NCBI GenBank assembly: GCA_001692895.1
Contig: KV748198.1
Coordinates: 1,586,367 to 1,650,366 of the forward strand
Length of the DNA: 64,000 nt
Direction of reading: 5' to 3'
From: Cenococcum geophilum 1.58
Lineage: Eukaryota > Ascomycota > Dothideomycetes > Gloniales > Gloniaceae
This document shows, one piece after another, positions 60,761 to 64,000 of the stretch. The stretch's first letter is position 1. Each line of letters begins with the position of its first letter. The notes beneath the pieces are model-generated. The model worked only from the letters and a program-made list of their open reading frames with translations, was not told the DNA's origin and did no database searches. The translations under genes and the position numbers were made by a program.

Positions 60761-61689
60761 GCAGAAGAGAAGCAGACAGTACCGGACAGTAAGGGGAACC
60801 AGGCAGTCCCTGAATAAAAAGATAGCGGAAAAGACAGACAGCCAGACTCTACGTATAGACTAAAGAGTGGCAATAAGATGCAAAGGGTGTCTTGGAGAGT
60901 TACGAGCAAGGACGTTTAAGCGAACCAGTGAACCAATCAGACAGTCTTCGACCGGCGGTTGGAGGTACCTGATATTTCTACTGCCTGCGCACGGACATGG
61001 CCAGAGCTTTGTTGAGGATGCAGAGATAACAAGCTAAGAGCCAATTAATTAGATGGAAACGAGATCTAAGGCAACTGGCGGCAGAGGAAGTCAGCGCTGC
61101 CTTTCAGAAACAGAAGAAAGAATACTAAGCAAGGTTGTAAGTACGCGAGATTAGATCTGCCCTTGAAAGCTTCCTATTCTAGCTTAGCTTTATCCTCTTT
61201 TGAGTCATCCGGATTATATTAGCGGCAGCTTTAGAGGCATTTTGTGAAGAAATAGATGCAGGCGGAAGCGTAAGGCTTAGTAGCACCCTACCGCGCGGAA
61301 CGACAGTAGGCTAAAATAGATGGAGATATTGAGACCTGGTAGTAGCGGTAGATGATAAAGACACCGTGCTCTCCCAGGGAGACCCCCCCTCAGGCGTTAA
61401 GAAGCAGGTGCCTTCCGTTAGGGACGCAGATGTATAAGTGGACTAGCCGCNGCATGCACGTACCAAAGTACCACTAGGATAGCCATCTGGGGCACCCTTT
61501 GTTAAGACTACGGCTATGCAAGCAGACCTACCGTAGCGTTTACCTAGGACCGATGACCATTAGTAGACGAAGGATAAGAGCCGTAAGGATCACCTATAAA
61601 CTCCTAAGGAAACTCTAGATGCACTATCCTATAACCAGCAGTCGACGGCTTGAGACAAGATCTATGTTATGGTTCAGCCTATGCCAGCC

Positions 61690-62760
61690 CTAGGAACTGC
61701 TGGAACTCCTTACTTTACAGGACAGAATGTATTACAGTTTATCGAGCAGTACGAACGGCTATGCGCCAGATATTATATGACGAGTAAGGAGAAGTACTAG
61801 GGTCTTCCGGAATACTGCGATTACTAGATAGGAATGTGGATCCGAAGTCTGCCTGAATTTACAGCCGGCAATTGGACGGAGCTCGTGAGGAAGCTTAGGG
61901 TAGAATACTGAGGAAGTGACCACTTTCAGCAGATGGAAACGGTAGAATTCTTAGAGGCCTACGTACTATAGTGTAGGAGCAGCCTACCTGGCGTGCGCGA
62001 GTACTATAGGCAGTTTACACTAATCTCCTAAAGGGTTACGGAGGCAGGCAATCTAGGGAACGCTTAGCGAGGGTACTGGTTTGTGAAAGGACTTCCGCTT
62101 GAATATTGAAGACACGCTATAGCCAAAACGGGAGCTGATCCAGATAGACGAGAGTTCTTTGACTTCTATTAGTTACAGAGAGCTGTAAAAGACAGGCTTA
62201 GTTTATATAAGGGCGCAGATCGTTTATTAAAAATGGACCCCGAGGAGCAGAGCCTTTGTTAGCTGGTCGAGCAGTTCCGTAATTAGTAGCCAATTATAAG
62301 TAAAGATGCTGCCCTTTGACTACCTGCGATCTCTTAGCTAAATAAGACAGCTGACGCCCGTTAAGCTAACTAGGAAACGGGCCTAGAACTTAAGGAGCTT
62401 GACTGTAGAAGAGAAGGCAGACTTCTTAACCTAGCTAGACTAGGTATATACGGAGGAGCCCTAATACAGCAGCAGTTACCTACTACGGATCAGGCTATAG
62501 TTTAAAGCCTAGTATAAGGATATGGCCTAGTATCAGGATATAAAGACTGGCAGAACAGCACCCGACCTCCGTAGGACTCTCGACCTCCGTAAGGCTTTCG
62601 ATATCCGTAAAGCTCTTAATATCCGCAAGATTCTACTACCTTTAGACGGCCGCAGCGGGACGTACGAGGTTAGTAAGGTACGCGAGGACAAGGCCAGCGG
62701 ACATGTTTTAGATACGGAGGAAGTTACCGTTTTACTAAGCACGAATGTTAAGGCTTAAGG
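61690..62760 (+). pseudogene. gag region of H
   Basis: Plus-strand reading with the layout of a gypsy capsid domain: a Gly-Gln-Asn-Val start, an aromatic-rich helix with Cys (YERLCARYY), LPEYCDY, an acidic/basic helix with Trp (NWTELVRKLRVEY), and later FVKGLPLEY. In capsid-type Gag this part forms the particle. A tandem stretch near 62565-62640 repeats a ctccgtaaggct-like unit. It is a fossil reading region without a continuous frame. Confidence 0.65.
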
Positions 62761-63210
62761 GATCTTATTCAGTGAGGATTTGTACATCTGTCTGATTAAG
62801 GAAGGCTAGTAGCGGGGACGCGTGATCGGCCTGGACCTGTACTTCCATGGCTCGGCAATAAAGGACGACTAAAGGGTATTAAGGACTGGCTCTGTATGTA
62901 CTAAGGGACAGACCTAGATTGGCCAAAGGAAGAATAGATGCAGTAACGGGCCCCTATAGTATAAACGGATTTTACAGCTTTCTATAACGGAGTAGTACTA
63001 AAGAATAGTAATAAAATGCGTACGAACTGGGAGGACTACTATTAAGTACGGCCCACGGATTTAGTAGTAACGCTTAGCTAGCAACGTCCGCAGACCTTTA
63101 GAGATAGCCGTATAACTAGGACAGCCGTTAAGCTATAGGCTTAGTAGCAAGCTCCGCAGGAGGTTTAGGATGTTTAATTAGGGGACAGTTAAGTTTTAAG
63201 GTGGGGGAGG

Positions 63211-64000
63211 GGACGCAGGTGACGGCCGTATAAAAGATTTCTATTTGTCTACTTAGTTATAGTATTTCCTAAAGCTCCTTTTCTTGTTTACTTTCTTAAT
63301 CGCAACGCGTTGAGACGCGTTAGTCGTAACGACCTGCTGTAAAGATGTCAGCTTAGCTCACCGCCTGTCGCCGAGCTAATAGCGATTTTCTATGCCCGGC
63401 ACGGAAAATCCTAATTGGTCCATTTAGCAATAGAGCCGGTAGAACTCTATACCGCCCCTAAAATTTAATAGACATATCTATATGGCTAAGCGAGCACTGC
63501 AGCAGCACCCCTGTATCTTAGTAACACTAATATTATTAATATTTACAAAATTAAGCCTTGCTTGCTTACTTTCTATATTAGTCTTATTTAAGAGCTAATG
63601 CCTTATTTACTCAATTTCTAATAATTAATTATTGCTGTTAATAACTTAACAACCTATACGCTCGTCTAAACCTTCGCGAATTGTTTATAAAAACCTTAAA
63701 AACTTAACTAACGACGACACACTTAACGAGCTAAACTCCTTAGAGGTTACCTACCAGTCTCCCTTACCTTCCCCTACACCTTTAGGCGATACGCCGGCGT
63801 TACAGTCTCTATCCTCTATAATAGCGCCTCTCTCCGCGGCTTAACGCAAGACTTTAGCCGCTAAAAAAGCTAAAGAACGGCTTTAGTAACTATATAAGGA
63901 GGACCTAAGGATTAAAAGAGCTTAGGTAAAGGAGGTTAAGGACTAAGCAACTGACCGGAAAATAAGACTCCTTTAGGAACAGGAGGACTGTACCGAAATA
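63211..64000 (+). other. Right edge: unassigned mixture with G-like 3' segment and a helical reading remnant
   Basis: From 63211 comes a promoter-like stretch (gtataaaag near 63226). Then 63335-63455 is homologous to the 3' region of G, including the hairpin. From about 63640 to the window end the plus strand reads as a Ser/Pro-rich part (SPLPSPTPLGDTPALQSLSS near 63750) followed by a Lys/Arg/Leu/Gln-rich, coiled-coil-like part (KTLAAKKAKERL near 63850). The product is unknown to me and runs off the window. It may belong to another element whose LTR lies at 63211 or to a G relative. Confidence 0.45.
63375..63419. repeat. CCAAT-ended hairpin, copy 3
   Basis: Same palindrome with matching orientation to copy 2. 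The surrounding 120 bp are homologous to the 3' region of G. Confidence 0.88.

Larger units (their letters stand above)
60363..63210 (+). mobile_element. H: LTR retrotransposon 5' part (LTR and gag region)
   Basis: Sequence starting tgtggtgggg directly after gctag in B3 looks like a 5' LTR: a TATA-like tatata near 60412, a pyrimidine-rich stretch, then gactgaccgacc-type repeats, ending about 60557. The inside reads on the plus strand as a gypsy-type gag (about 61700-62500; TPYFTGQNVLQFIEQYERLC near 61705, then LPEYCDY, SLPEFTAGNWTEL and LEAYVL). A purine-rich tract is at 63198-63216. I could not find a second LTR, so the right border is open. The composition is clearly less AT-biased than in the older elements. 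It has a moderate number of breaks. Confidence 0.65.

Noticed and set aside
60363-63216. Complete element H with a 3' LTR at 63211
   Set aside because: The sequence after the purine tract does not match the proposed 5' LTR at 60363, so a closed LTR pair cannot be supported.
1-64000. tRNA, rRNA or intact host protein genes
   Set aside because: No cloverleaf-like A/B box pair, rRNA block or long uninterrupted conserved frame was recognised on either strand by eye.

Overview
This window reads as transposon-derived heterochromatin of a filamentous ascomycete (Pezizomycotina). By eye it is AT-rich and full of TA dinucleotides, poor in CA and TG but not in CG. Every LTR pair I aligned by hand differs almost only by transitions. 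That is the pattern of repeat-induced point mutation (RIP), a fungal genome defence acting on CpA. I found no intact host gene, tRNA, rRNA or CRISPR array. Almost all of the 64 kb is nested Ty3/gypsy LTR retrotransposons of the chromovirus type (integrase followed by chromodomain), three LINE remnants and several small non-coding elements. I use local names: E0, D1, D2, A, B1-B3, C, F, G, H for LTR elements and L1-L3 for LINEs.

Left stack (1-22280). E0 enters from the left edge and ends near 1264. D1 (minus strand, 5' LTR 21861-22280) is the host of this block. It carries a 5'-truncated LINE (L3, 3602-4759, 13-bp target duplication), the gypsy element A (6278-20784, plus strand) and a solo LTR (21242-21634). 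Element A itself contains B1 (7960-13903, minus), a 171-bp inverted-repeat element (16289-16459) and a composite fold-back element full of minisatellites (16570-18045).

Middle (22281-23372). About 1.1 kb of very AT-rich DNA that I cannot assign. It is the only stretch that could be older target sequence.

Right stack (23373-64000). B2 (minus) is the host. It is split by LINE L1 (footprint 24836-43615), which in turn holds C (26360-35241, plus) and D2 (35559-43481, minus). B2 also holds a 128-bp mini-element (43917-44044), a gag-only LTR element F (45286-47931) and B3 (from 47998, plus). B3 is split by G (50436-60214, minus), which contains LINE L2 (54838-57671). B3 is interrupted again by H from 60363, a less decayed LTR element. 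The last 0.8 kb is a partly recognisable mixture. Nesting reaches four levels (B2 > B3 > G > L2), which gives a firm relative insertion order.

Points that stand out: a plus-strand, cysteine-containing reading frame lying antisense to element D2 behind its pol gene; a 23-bp palindrome shared by the 3' regions of four gypsy elements, in reversed orientation in one; a 45-bp CCAAT-ended hairpin present at three places; the fold-back/minisatellite composite; and a 128-bp element with a perfect 5-bp target duplication.
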